Shown here piece after piece: positions 1 to 6,865 of a DNA stretch of 49,707 nt. The translations under genes and the position numbers were made by a program. Numbering within the stretch: the stretch's first letter is position 1; each line of letters begins with the position of its first letter. The DNA is from Candidatus Villigracilaceae bacterium (GTDB taxonomy: Bacteria > Chloroflexota > Anaerolineae > Anaerolineales > Villigracilaceae). The notes beneath the pieces were generated by a model. It was not told the origin of the DNA, did not search any database, and saw only the letters and a program-made list of their open reading frames with translations. Where the stretch lies: assembly GCA_026645935.1 (NCBI GenBank), contig JAPKMP010000024.1, positions 1 through 49,707 of the forward strand, read 5' to 3'.

Positions 1-3
1 CAT
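1..3 (-). CDS. start codon of a gene leaving the window at the left edge
   Basis: On the minus strand the first three bases read ATG, and an AAAGGAG Shine-Dalgarno sequence lies 7 bases upstream (positions 11-17). It sits 22 bases after the stop of the SGNH-like lipoprotein gene on the same strand, so it is probably the next gene of that operon. Nothing of the product is visible. Confidence 0.45.
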
Positions 4-25
4 GGGAATTCTCCTTTCAACTCAT

Positions 26-781
26 TCATGGTTTTAACGGCGCGTAACCTGCCGCCCGCAACAAGTCTGCTACGATCTGCACCGCCCGGTCTGTGGCTCC
101 AAGCCGCCCCCAGATGTCCGCGCCAGGGGGCTTGCCGAGTCCGTCTGGCTGGTAGTAGGGCGCAACATCAATAACAGTCAGCCCATATTCCGTCGCGGTT
201 TCCCGGACCGCCTCGTTCAATAGACCGGCATGTTTTATAAATACCTGCGCTTCGACATCTGACAATTTCCGGTCAAACGAAGCAGCCAGCCATGCATCCA
301 TCGTTCCCCACACAAAAGTCCGCACGATGGTATCGGACGGGTTTGCAAGACCCGCCAGTTCATCCAGATAGGCTCTTAATTCTCGAATGGCTCGCTCATG
401 AGCATCGCGGAAACATTGCTCATCATCATCTCCCCCGCACATATCGCTCTGGTACCTGCCTTGAGCGCCTCCCAGGTAAGACTCAGTTGGAACATCGAAC
501 GTGATCACCTCCGCATTCTCCACCAGGGAGCGGAACTCACGATCGGTCTGCAATATTCCCAGCATCTCCGCGAGTGTTTTGCGCGAATGGAAGGAGACGT
601 CTGTCAGCGCGACCTCGACGCCAAGATCCTCCTCGATGTACGCAGCATACGCCTCGTTCCAGCGCATGGCATAGGTGAAGTCTCCCCCGATGGACACGTA
701 TTCCCATTTCTCTTTTGCGCAGGCGTCGAGCAGCATCGCCCCCGCAAGCAACAGCAATGCAACCCTCGAAACGACCCTCAT
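26..781 (-). CDS. SGNH-hydrolase-like lipoprotein with altered nucleophile motif
   Basis: The 251-residue product starts with a short signal peptide ending in a lipobox-like LLDAC (Cys about 21), so it is probably a lipoprotein anchored outside the cytoplasmic membrane. Residues 29-37 read VSIGGDFTY, which fits the Gly-Asp-Ser block I of SGNH/GDSL hydrolases but has Asp where the nucleophilic Ser belongs. The C-terminal part (LTVIDVAPYY, then PPGADIWGRLGATDRAVQ) sits where block V is normally found but lacks an obvious Asp-x-x-His. The start is well supported: AAAGGAGG lies 6 bases upstream. It is transcribed divergently from the GntR/LacI regulator and shares the 808-831 operator with it. 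It may be a non-catalytic relative or use other chemistry. The family call is tentative because the fold is inferred from one motif and length. Confidence 0.5.
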   Translation of the reverse strand: MRVVSRVALLLLAGAMLLDACAKEKWEYVSIGGDFTYAMRWNEAYAAYIEEDLGVEVALTDVSFHSRKTLAEMLGILQTDREFRSLVENAEVITFDVPTESYLGGAQGRYQSDMCGGDDDEQCFRDAHERAIRELRAYLDELAGLANPSDTIVRTFVWGTMDAWLAASFDRKLSDVEAQVFIKHAGLLNEAVRETATEYGLTVIDVAPYYQPDGLGKPPGADIWGRLGATDRAVQIVADLLRAAGYAPLKP

Positions 782-807
782 GTCTGCCTCCTTTGGCGGG
801 AAGATAT

Positions 808-831
808 TTTGTTATAGTATAATATAACAAA
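808..831. promoter_or_regulatory. palindromic operator and promoter between divergent genes
   Basis: Arms TTTGTTATA (808-816) and TATAACAAA (823-831) are perfect inverted repeats around a 6-base centre. A plus-strand -10 TATAAT lies inside it at 818-823, and AT-rich -10-like hexamers are also present on the minus strand. A 24-bp palindrome over the -10 of a GntR-type regulator gene is the usual place for an autoregulatory operator. It probably controls both the regulator and the divergent lipoprotein gene. Confidence 0.65.
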
Positions 832-866
832 TAAAGCGGTCTGCGCCTTAAAATATTCGAGCCTTC

Positions 867-1982
867 ATGACCATGCCACTCCCCCTGCACATTGACCCAA
901 TCTCGAACCTGCCGGTCTATGCCCAAATCCGTCAGCAGATCACCTGGCTGATTGCCAGCGGCGATATCAAGAAAGGCGACCACCTGCCCCCCATCCGCGA
1001 ACTCGCCACACAGTTGGGGATTCACATGCATACCGTCCGCCAGGCTTATCACGCCCTCGAAGCGGATAAACTGGTGGAAACCCGCCCGAAGCGCGGCACG
1101 ATCGTGATCTCCACCGACATTTATCGCCTCACCTACCGGACCTCGAACCTGCCCAGCCACACAATCGGGATCCTCGTCCCGAGCCGGAATCCGTTCTATT
1201 CCCCCTACCTGCAGGGTATCGAAGACGAAGCGCGCAAAACGAATGATCTTCTCTTTACCTGCTACACCTTATACGATAAAACCTCGCCGGATCGTTTCAC
1301 CCGCCAGTTGATCGCCAAAGGCGTGGACGGCATCATCGCCACCTCGCTCGAGTCTGCCATCATACAAACGCAAGGCGGACCGTTGCCGAAGAGCCTGCCT
1401 CCCGTCGTCTATGTGGACGACCCGGCGCAGAAGGTCAATTCGATTGTGATAGACAACGAAGGCGCGGGGTATCAAATCACCGCGCACCTCGTCAAAAAAC
1501 ATCGCTATCGCCGCATTGGGTTGATCACGCCGCCAATCGCCTGGCAAAACGTCCGCGATTGTTATGATGGGTATCGCCGCGCGCTCGCAGAAGCGGGAAT
1601 CGAATTCGATGAAAGGCTGGTTGCGGAAGTGCCGTTCTTTACGCCCGAAAACGGCTATCAAGGGGTGAAACAATTGCTCGCGTTGAAATCCCCGCCCCGC
1701 GCCATTTTCGCTGTTGCAGATATTCTCGCCGTCGGCGCGGTGCAGGCGATCAAGGAAGCGGGGTTGCGAATCCCCGAAGACATAGCCATCGCAGGCTATA
1801 ACAACATCGAAGTGACCGCCCTGATGGAGCCGCCTCTCACCACCGCCTCTGTGCCGACCTACGAGATGGGAGTCGCGGCGATGACCATGCTCAACAATTT
1901 GAGGACCAACCGTCCCGTAGAGAAGAGGCGGGTCGTCATGTCCACAGAACTTATCGTGCGTCGAAGTTGCGGATGCGCTTGA
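867..1982 (+). CDS. GntR/LacI hybrid transcriptional regulator
   Basis: The 371-residue protein has an N-terminal GntR winged helix (about residues 8-80, with VYAQIRQQI, PPIRELATQLGI and the recognition-helix segment MHTVRQAYHALE). It is joined to a LacI-type periplasmic-binding-like sensor domain (about 95-370, beginning TIGILVPSRNPFY and containing the IAIAGYNN segment typical of LacI C-terminal halves). Such proteins bind DNA as dimers and release or bind it on meeting a small ligand, often a sugar; the ligand cannot be read here. The protein ends in Cys-Gly-Cys-Ala. An ATG two codons downstream (873) is an alternative start, and no strong Shine-Dalgarno is visible for either. The TATAAT at 818-823 would give a leader of about 35 bases. 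It most likely binds the palindrome at 808-831. The target could include the divergent lipoprotein operon. Confidence 0.85.
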   Translation: MTMPLPLHIDPISNLPVYAQIRQQITWLIASGDIKKGDHLPPIRELATQLGIHMHTVRQAYHALEADKLVETRPKRGTIVISTDIYRLTYRTSNLPSHTIGILVPSRNPFYSPYLQGIEDEARKTNDLLFTCYTLYDKTSPDRFTRQLIAKGVDGIIATSLESAIIQTQGGPLPKSLPPVVYVDDPAQKVNSIVIDNEGAGYQITAHLVKKHRYRRIGLITPPIAWQNVRDCYDGYRRALAEAGIEFDERLVAEVPFFTPENGYQGVKQLLALKSPPRAIFAVADILAVGAVQAIKEAGLRIPEDIAIAGYNNIEVTALMEPPLTTASVPTYEMGVAAMTMLNNLRTNRPVEKRRVVMSTELIVRRSCGCA

Positions 1983-1990
1983 CATTTTCC

Positions 1991-2020
1991 TTGACACGAA
2001 TCCTGCGGCGGGTGTAAACT
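1991..2020 (+). promoter_or_regulatory. sigma-70-type promoter for leader ORF and ABC exporter
   Basis: A perfect -35 TTGACA (1991-1996) is separated by 18 bases from TAAACT (2015-2020). It lies just after the regulator stop codon and 41 bases before the leader ATG. The predicted start of transcription is near 2027. Confidence 0.7.
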
Positions 2021-2049
2021 CGGTTCGTAAGCAAATCCAAAAGAAAGGA

Positions 2050-2121
2050 GCGCACTCTTGATGCTCAGCAAGTCCCTCTTCGTCCCCGTTGCAGATGGCA
2101 AATTGCCTTCTCGGAGTGCGC
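2050..2121 (+). promoter_or_regulatory. inverted repeat linking leader ribosome binding site to leader 3' end
   Basis: GCGCACTC (2050-2057), which starts on the last base of the GAAAGGAG Shine-Dalgarno, is perfectly complementary to GAGTGCGC (2114-2121), which spans the Ser-Ala-Pro codons near the end of the leader ORF. When paired, the arms would close off the leader start region. A translating ribosome would open them. Confidence 0.5.
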
Positions 2122-2138
2122 CTGTTGACCGTACCTAG
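2061..2138 (+). CDS. 25-residue leader peptide upstream of the ABC exporter
   Basis: A short ORF of 25 codons plus TAG starts at an ATG 10 bases after a good Shine-Dalgarno (GAAAGGAG, 2043-2050). It begins M-L-S-K-S-L-F and ends S-A-P-V-D-R-T. Its own promoter lies 41 bases upstream and an intrinsic terminator begins 29 bases after its stop, before the exporter genes. This arrangement resembles ribosome-mediated attenuators such as BmrB, which controls the heterodimeric BmrCD exporter of Bacillus subtilis. A second leader with the same Lys-Ser-Leu at codons 4-6 and a Ser-Ala-Pro run lies at 26354-26416. The peptide itself may have no function apart from its translation. Coding status is inferred from the signals, not from homology. 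Confidence 0.55.
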   Translation: MLSKSLFVPVADGKLPSRSAPVDRT

Positions 2139-2166
2139 GTCTCTATTCTGTCCCCTGTATGTTTTG

Positions 2167-2200
2167 GGCTGTGGCGCACGCGCCGCAGCCTTTTTATTTT
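2167..2200 (+). terminator. intrinsic terminator between leader ORF and exporter
   Basis: A 10-bp stem, GGCTGTGGCG (2167-2176) with CGCCGCAGCC (2181-2190), one G-T pair and loop CACG, is followed by TTTTTATTTT. It would end transcripts before the ABC genes unless read through, so it is the likely attenuator. Confidence 0.8.
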
Positions 2201-2210
2201 AATCCCCGCA

Positions 2211-2246
2211 GACCTGACAGGTTTGTGGAAACCTGTCAGGTCTTTT
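2211..2246 (+). repeat. perfect 14-bp hairpin just before the exporter start
   Basis: Arms GACCTGACAGGTTT (2211-2224) and AAACCTGTCAGGTC (2229-2242) flank a GTGG loop and are followed by TTTT. It looks like one of the palindromic repeats that sit between genes in this window. It could also work as a second terminator ahead of the start codon at 2263. Confidence 0.7.
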
Positions 2247-2262
2247 CGATGGAGAAACCAAG

Positions 2263-4098
2263 ATGAACTCATCAACCACATCACAAACCTTCGACTTCCG
2301 GGACGCCATTCACCCCAACCGTCTCGCCGGCATCTGGCGCATGATGACGGACTTCCGCGTCCCGTACGTCGCGGCGACGGTCTCGCTCGCCATCTCTGCG
2401 CTGGCGAAGACCTCGGTTTATCTTTTACTGCGCTTCTTCGCCGACGACGTGCTGCATCAAGGGAAGATGATCGGCTCGACGATGACCCAGACCTTTCTTT
2501 TCATCGGGCTGGGATTCATCGGTCTCGCCTTGATCGAAGGCGGCGGCTCGTTCCTTTCGGGACGGCTGGCGGCTTACACTGCGGAGGGAATCACACGCCG
2601 GTTGCGCGACTTCTTATTCGACCACATCCAGCGCCTGAGTTTCTCATATCACAGCGCAACACCCACCGGCGATTTGATCGAACGCGTCACCTCGGACGTG
2701 GACTCGCTGAGGCGTTTCTTCTCGGAGCAAGCCATCGGCGTCGGCAGGATCGTTTTGCTCTTCTTCATCAACTGGGGCGCGATCCTGTACATCAACGTCA
2801 AACTCGGATGGATTTCGGTCATCACCATGCCGCTCATCTTGTGGGTTTCGCTCTGGTTCTTCAAGCGCGTGACCAAAGCTTACGAAGATTATCAGGCGCA
2901 GGAAGCCGTGCTTTCGACGACCTTGCAGGAAAACCTGACCGGCGTGCGCGTGGTGAAAGCCTTTGCCCGGCAGGATTACGAGATGCAAAAGTTCGAGAAG
3001 GACAACTGGCTGAAATACGTCAAAGGCAAGTTCCTTCTGCTGATGCACTCTTTATTCTGGCCCCTTTCGGACATCGTCCTCGGCGGGCAGATGTTATTCG
3101 GCTTCATCTACGCCGCGTTCATGGCGATCAACGGCGAAATCTCGGTCGGCGATTATGTTGCTTATATTGGCTTGCTGATTTGGCTGATCTTCCCGATCCG
3201 CAATCTAGGACGTGTGATCGTGCAGGCTTCGACCGGTATGGTTTCATACGGACGCTTGATGGACATCGTCAAACAGGAGCGGGAGGATCTGCTCGGGGGG
3301 AGGGTCCAGCCGACGGGTCCGGTGAGAGGCGAGATCGAGTTCAAAGATGTCTCGTTCATCTACTCGGACGGAACGCATCATGTCATCAAGGATATTACCT
3401 TCCACATCAAACCGGGAGAGTCGATCGCGCTGCTCGGGTCAACCGGTTCCGGGAAGACCTCAATGATGAATTTACTGCCGAGATTCCACGATTACACCGA
3501 TGGGCAGATTTTGCTCGACGGCGTGGACTTGAAGGATTACCCGCGCAAGTACCTGCGCGAGCAGATCGGCATCGTTCAGCAGGAGCCGTTCCTGTTCAGC
3601 CGCTTGATCCGGGAGAATATTCTTTACGGCGTGGGCCGCAGCGTAACGCAGGAAGAGATCGAAGCCGCCGCGAAAGCCGCCGCCGTGCATGATGTGATCG
3701 TCGGATTTCCGGACGGCTACAACACCATCGTCGGCGAAAAAGGCGTGACGCTTTCCGGCGGGCAGAAGCAGCGCGTGACCATCGCGCGGACGATCCTCAA
3801 GAACCCGAAGATCCTCATCCTCGACGACTCAACTTCAGCAGTGGACACCGAGACCGAAGCGTCCATCCGCCAGGCATTGGACGACCTGATGGAGAACCGC
3901 ACGACCTTCATCATCGCGCATCGTATTCAATCCGTGATGAAAGCGGACCAGATCCTGGTGCTGGATAAGGGGCAAGTCGTGCAGCATGGAACGCACGAGG
4001 AACTGGTTACACAAATCGGAAGCATGTACCGAAGAGTGTATGACATTCAGACAAGGATCGATGAGGAATTGGAGAACGAAATCGCAAGAGCGAATTAA
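2263..4098 (+). CDS. ABC exporter half-transporter, subunit 1 (degenerate Walker B)
   Basis: The 611-residue protein has an N-terminal transmembrane exporter domain (about 35-320, six hydrophobic segments) and a nucleotide-binding domain. That domain carries Walker A GSTGSGKTS (about 393), the signature LSGGQKQR and Walker B ILILDDSTSAVD. The catalytic Glu after Walker B is replaced by Asp, while the signature is canonical. The partner gene at 4148 shows the opposite pattern, so the two should form a heterodimer with one consensus and one degenerate ATP site, as in BmrCD or TM287/288. The substrate is unknown; drugs, lipids or peptides are possible. The start is supported by GGAGA seven bases upstream. 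Expression is probably set by the leader ORF and terminator at 2061-2200. Confidence 0.9.
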   Translation: MNSSTTSQTFDFRDAIHPNRLAGIWRMMTDFRVPYVAATVSLAISALAKTSVYLLLRFFADDVLHQGKMIGSTMTQTFLFIGLGFIGLALIEGGGSFLSGRLAAYTAEGITRRLRDFLFDHIQRLSFSYHSATPTGDLIERVTSDVDSLRRFFSEQAIGVGRIVLLFFINWGAILYINVKLGWISVITMPLILWVSLWFFKRVTKAYEDYQAQEAVLSTTLQENLTGVRVVKAFARQDYEMQKFEKDNWLKYVKGKFLLLMHSLFWPLSDIVLGGQMLFGFIYAAFMAINGEISVGDYVAYIGLLIWLIFPIRNLGRVIVQASTGMVSYGRLMDIVKQEREDLLGGRVQPTGPVRGEIEFKDVSFIYSDGTHHVIKDITFHIKPGESIALLGSTGSGKTSMMNLLPRFHDYTDGQILLDGVDLKDYPRKYLREQIGIVQQEPFLFSRLIRENILYGVGRSVTQEEIEAAAKAAAVHDVIVGFPDGYNTIVGEKGVTLSGGQKQRVTIARTILKNPKILILDDSTSAVDTETEASIRQALDDLMENRTTFIIAHRIQSVMKADQILVLDKGQVVQHGTHEELVTQIGSMYRRVYDIQTRIDEELENEIARAN

Positions 4099-4111
4099 TT
4101 GATACGTGCAG

Positions 4112-4130
4112 GGGCGAGGTCACCTCGCTC
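4112..4130. repeat. short palindromic repeat between the two exporter genes
   Basis: GCGAGGT (4114-4120) and ACCTCGC (4122-4128) are inverted around one base, with partial pairing beyond. It lies in the 49-base gap between the two ABC genes. It resembles the dispersed palindromes at 10281 and 26284 in being near-perfect, short and intercistronic. Confidence 0.5.
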
Positions 4131-4147
4131 CTACGGAGAACAATATC

Positions 4148-6025
4148 ATGCCAGACGAATTATTGGAACTCGAAGAAGAAGAACATACATCACAAATGAC
4201 CTTCCCGGTCTTCAAACGGATCATGGGAATCATCAAGCCGCATTGGAAGTGGGTGATGGGTTTTCTCATTACGATCGGACTGGTCTCTGGACTGGATGCT
4301 TATTTCACCTACCTGAACAAGGAGATCGTGGACCACGGCATCGTGCTTTCAGATAGGGCGTTCATCACCCGCATCGCATGGATATACGGATCGTTCCTGC
4401 TCATGCAGTCTGTCTTCGTGTTCACGTTCATCTATCTCGCCGGGGTGCTGGGCGAGCGCGTGCAATATGATTTGCGCAAACTGCTCTTCAATCACCTGCA
4501 GGATCTGTCGCTTTCGTACTATGCCCAAAACGCGGTGGGACGCCTGATCGCGCGCGTCACTTCGGACACGGGGCGGGTCTCTGAACTTGTGACCTGGGGC
4601 ATCGTGGACAGCGTCTGGGCGTTGATGAACATCATCACCTCGCTGACTTTCATGGCGATCATCAACTGGAGGCTGGCGCTGATCGTTTCGGTCATCATCC
4701 CGATCATGATTCTTGTGGCAACCAAGTTCCAGAAGTACATTTTGGTGGAGTTCCGCACCACACGGCGCACGAACTCGAAGATCACAGGCGCATACAACGA
4801 GAACATTCAAGGCGTGCGTGTTGTCAAAGCCCTGGGACGTGAAGACGCCAATCTGGTCGAATTCCAGAACCTGACCTCGACCATGTACCGCTCATCGTAC
4901 CGCGCAGCGTGGCTTTCGGCGCTCTTCCTCCCCACTGTCCAGATCATCGCGGCGTTCGCCCTGGGCGCGATCGTCTGGTATGGCGGCGTGGAAATCTCGA
5001 CCGGCTTCATCACCATCGGCGGAATCCAAGCCTTCGTCTCGTATCTCACGTTCATGATGTGGCCCGTGCAGGATTTGGCGCGCGTCTATGCGGAGATGCA
5101 ACACTCCATCGCGTCGGCGGAGAGAATCTTCAAATTGGTGGATACCCAGCCCGAGGTCCATAACCGAGCCGATGCCGTCGAGGCGAAGACCCTGCTCGGC
5201 GAGATCGAATTCGACCACGTGGACTTCTTCTACGAAGACCGCAAACCCGTGCTGACCGATTTCACGTTGAAGGTCAAGCCAGGGGAGATGATCGCGCTGG
5301 TCGGTCCGACCGGAGGCGGGAAGTCCACCATCGTGAACCTGCTGTGCCGCTTCTACGAGCCGCAGAACGGCTTGATCCGCATCAACGGCAGGAACTACAC
5401 CGGGTACACGCTCGAGTCGATCCACAAACGAATCGGCATCGTACTGCAAACACCGCACCTTTTTTCGGGAACGGTGCGCGAGAACATCCGCTACGGCAAA
5501 TTGGACGCGAGCGATACCGAAGTGGAAGAAGCCGCGAAAATTGCCGGGGCGCATGATTTCATCCTGACTCTCGAAAAGGGGTACGACCAGAACGTGGGCG
5601 AAGGCGGTAACCTACTCTCGGTGGGACAAAAGCAGCTGATCTCACTGGCACGCGCGGTGCTTGCCAAACCGGAGCTGTTCATCATGGACGAGGCGACCTC
5701 CTCAGTGGACACGCTGACCGAAGCGCTGATCCAAAAAGGCATGGAAGCGCTCATGCAGGGACGCACGTCCTTCGTGATCGCGCACCGACTCAGCACCATT
5801 CGCCGCGCGAACCGAATTTTGGTGATCGAAGAAGGGCGCATCGCGGAACAAGGCACGCATGCTGAACTTTTACGCGCACGCGGACATTACTACCGCCTGT
5901 ACACCCAGCAGTTCCGCCATGAGTTGGAGGTGCAGTATGGCGTGGCGGATGAAAATGGGAATGACCGCGAGAATGTGACCGCGGATTCGATCGTGATGAA
6001 GAGGGATGCTGTGGCTGCGGATTGA
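4148..6025 (+). CDS. ABC exporter half-transporter, subunit 2 (degenerate signature)
   Basis: The 625-residue protein has an acidic N-terminus (ELLELEEEEH), an exporter transmembrane domain (about 25-330) and a nucleotide-binding domain. That domain has Walker A GPTGGGKST, the altered signature LSVGQKQL (canonical LSGGQ) and an intact Walker B with catalytic Glu (LFIMDEATSSVD). This complements subunit 1: its Glu pairs with the good signature of subunit 1, and its poor signature pairs with the Asp of subunit 1. I chose the ATG at 4148 because GGAGA lies 9 bases upstream; an in-frame upstream start at 4106 would translate a palindromic repeat. It follows subunit 1 with a 49-base gap and is probably co-transcribed. 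The role is export of an unknown substrate across the cytoplasmic membrane. Confidence 0.9.
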   Translation: MPDELLELEEEEHTSQMTFPVFKRIMGIIKPHWKWVMGFLITIGLVSGLDAYFTYLNKEIVDHGIVLSDRAFITRIAWIYGSFLLMQSVFVFTFIYLAGVLGERVQYDLRKLLFNHLQDLSLSYYAQNAVGRLIARVTSDTGRVSELVTWGIVDSVWALMNIITSLTFMAIINWRLALIVSVIIPIMILVATKFQKYILVEFRTTRRTNSKITGAYNENIQGVRVVKALGREDANLVEFQNLTSTMYRSSYRAAWLSALFLPTVQIIAAFALGAIVWYGGVEISTGFITIGGIQAFVSYLTFMMWPVQDLARVYAEMQHSIASAERIFKLVDTQPEVHNRADAVEAKTLLGEIEFDHVDFFYEDRKPVLTDFTLKVKPGEMIALVGPTGGGKSTIVNLLCRFYEPQNGLIRINGRNYTGYTLESIHKRIGIVLQTPHLFSGTVRENIRYGKLDASDTEVEEAAKIAGAHDFILTLEKGYDQNVGEGGNLLSVGQKQLISLARAVLAKPELFIMDEATSSVDTLTEALIQKGMEALMQGRTSFVIAHRLSTIRRANRILVIEEGRIAEQGTHAELLRARGHYYRLYTQQFRHELEVQYGVADENGNDRENVTADSIVMKRDAVAAD

Positions 6026-6051
6026 TTGTGAATAGTCAGTAGTGAAACGTG

Positions 6052-6083
6052 AAGTCCTCCAAGACAAATATATTGGAGGACTT
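6052..6083 (+). terminator. terminator after the ABC exporter operon
   Basis: An 11-bp perfect stem, AAGTCCTCCAA (6052-6062) with TTGGAGGACTT (6073-6083), is followed by TGCGTTTTG. It lies 26 bases after the exporter stop and between convergent operons, so it probably also shields kdpE. Confidence 0.75.
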
Positions 6084-6181
6084 TGCGTTTTGATCTTTCA
6101 TTTATTTATTCTGTTTTCACATGAGTCTATTCAGCTGGCAGAAGGAATGGTGGTACAAAGAAATGGTCAAGATATTTTGAT

Positions 6182-6865
6182 TCATACTTTTAGCCTGTAT
6201 CCGACCCCCGGCTCGGTATGGATATAGGTTGGTCTCGATGGGTCTGGTTCTATTTTTCCCCGTAAATTGCTGATATTGACCCGCAAAATATGCATATCAT
6301 CATAGCCACCCCCCCAAACCTGCCGCAACAATTGATGATGGGTAATAACCTTGCCCGCATGGGTCACCAACACCTTGAGCAGATCGTATTCGGTTGGTGT
6401 GAGTTGGATTTCTTTATCCTCGACGATGACCAAGCGGCGGGTAAAATCCACGCTCAAGCCTTTGGAATCAAAAACCGGTTCATTCGCCGCCGCCACCTGT
6501 TTGCGCAGCGCGACTCGCATCCTCGCCAGAAGCTCTCCGGTGCCGAACGGCTTGGTGAGGTAATCGTCCGCACCGGCGTCGAGCGCGGCGATCTTGTCCT
6601 GCTCCGCCTCGCGGACAGACAAGATAATGATAGGCGTCTGACTCCACTCGCGTAAACGGCGCGTGATTTCGATACCGTCAATATCGGGCAAACCCAGGTC
6701 CAGGATGATCATATCGGGACGGTGACTGAGCACGGCTTGAAGCGCTTCTTCCCCCGAGGCTGATTCATACACGGTGAGTCCCTGCGCACTCAATGCCGCG
6801 CGCAAATAACGCCGAATGGGCGCTTCATCATCCACGACCAGTACACGCTGATTGCCGAGTGTCAT
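6182..6865 (-). CDS. kdpE: KdpE response regulator
   Basis: The 227-residue OmpR-type regulator has a receiver domain with acidic pocket D12/D13, phosphoacceptor D56 (IILDLGLPD) and the conserved Lys in LTKPF, followed by a winged-helix DNA-binding domain (about 130-227, TPTEYDLLKVLV). It is the output partner of KdpD, whose gene overlaps it by 4 bases (ATGA), so translation is coupled. When phosphorylated at low potassium or turgor it should activate the kdp promoter. The phased GGGTCAA repeats at 14399-14437 are the likely binding site. It is the last gene of the operon. No strong terminator was seen just after it apart from the shared hairpin at 6052-6083. Confidence 0.95.
   Translation of the reverse strand: MTLGNQRVLVVDDEAPIRRYLRAALSAQGLTVYESASGEEALQAVLSHRPDMIILDLGLPDIDGIEITRRLREWSQTPIIILSVREAEQDKIAALDAGADDYLTKPFGTGELLARMRVALRKQVAAANEPVFDSKGLSVDFTRRLVIVEDKEIQLTPTEYDLLKVLVTHAGKVITHHQLLRQVWGGGYDDMHILRVNISNLRGKIEPDPSRPTYIHTEPGVGYRLKV

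Noticed and set aside
398-817. 139-codon plus-strand frame over the SGNH-like lipoprotein
   Set aside because: It overlaps the lipoprotein gene antisense and would read through the operator at 808-831.
2223-3692. 489-codon plus-strand frame overlapping the first ABC exporter gene
   Set aside because: It is rich in Arg and His with no domain, and it lies in another frame over a clear ABC transporter with all motifs.
6042-6227. 61-codon frame between exporter and kdpE
   Set aside because: It starts within the terminator hairpin, has no Shine-Dalgarno and enters kdpE antisense.
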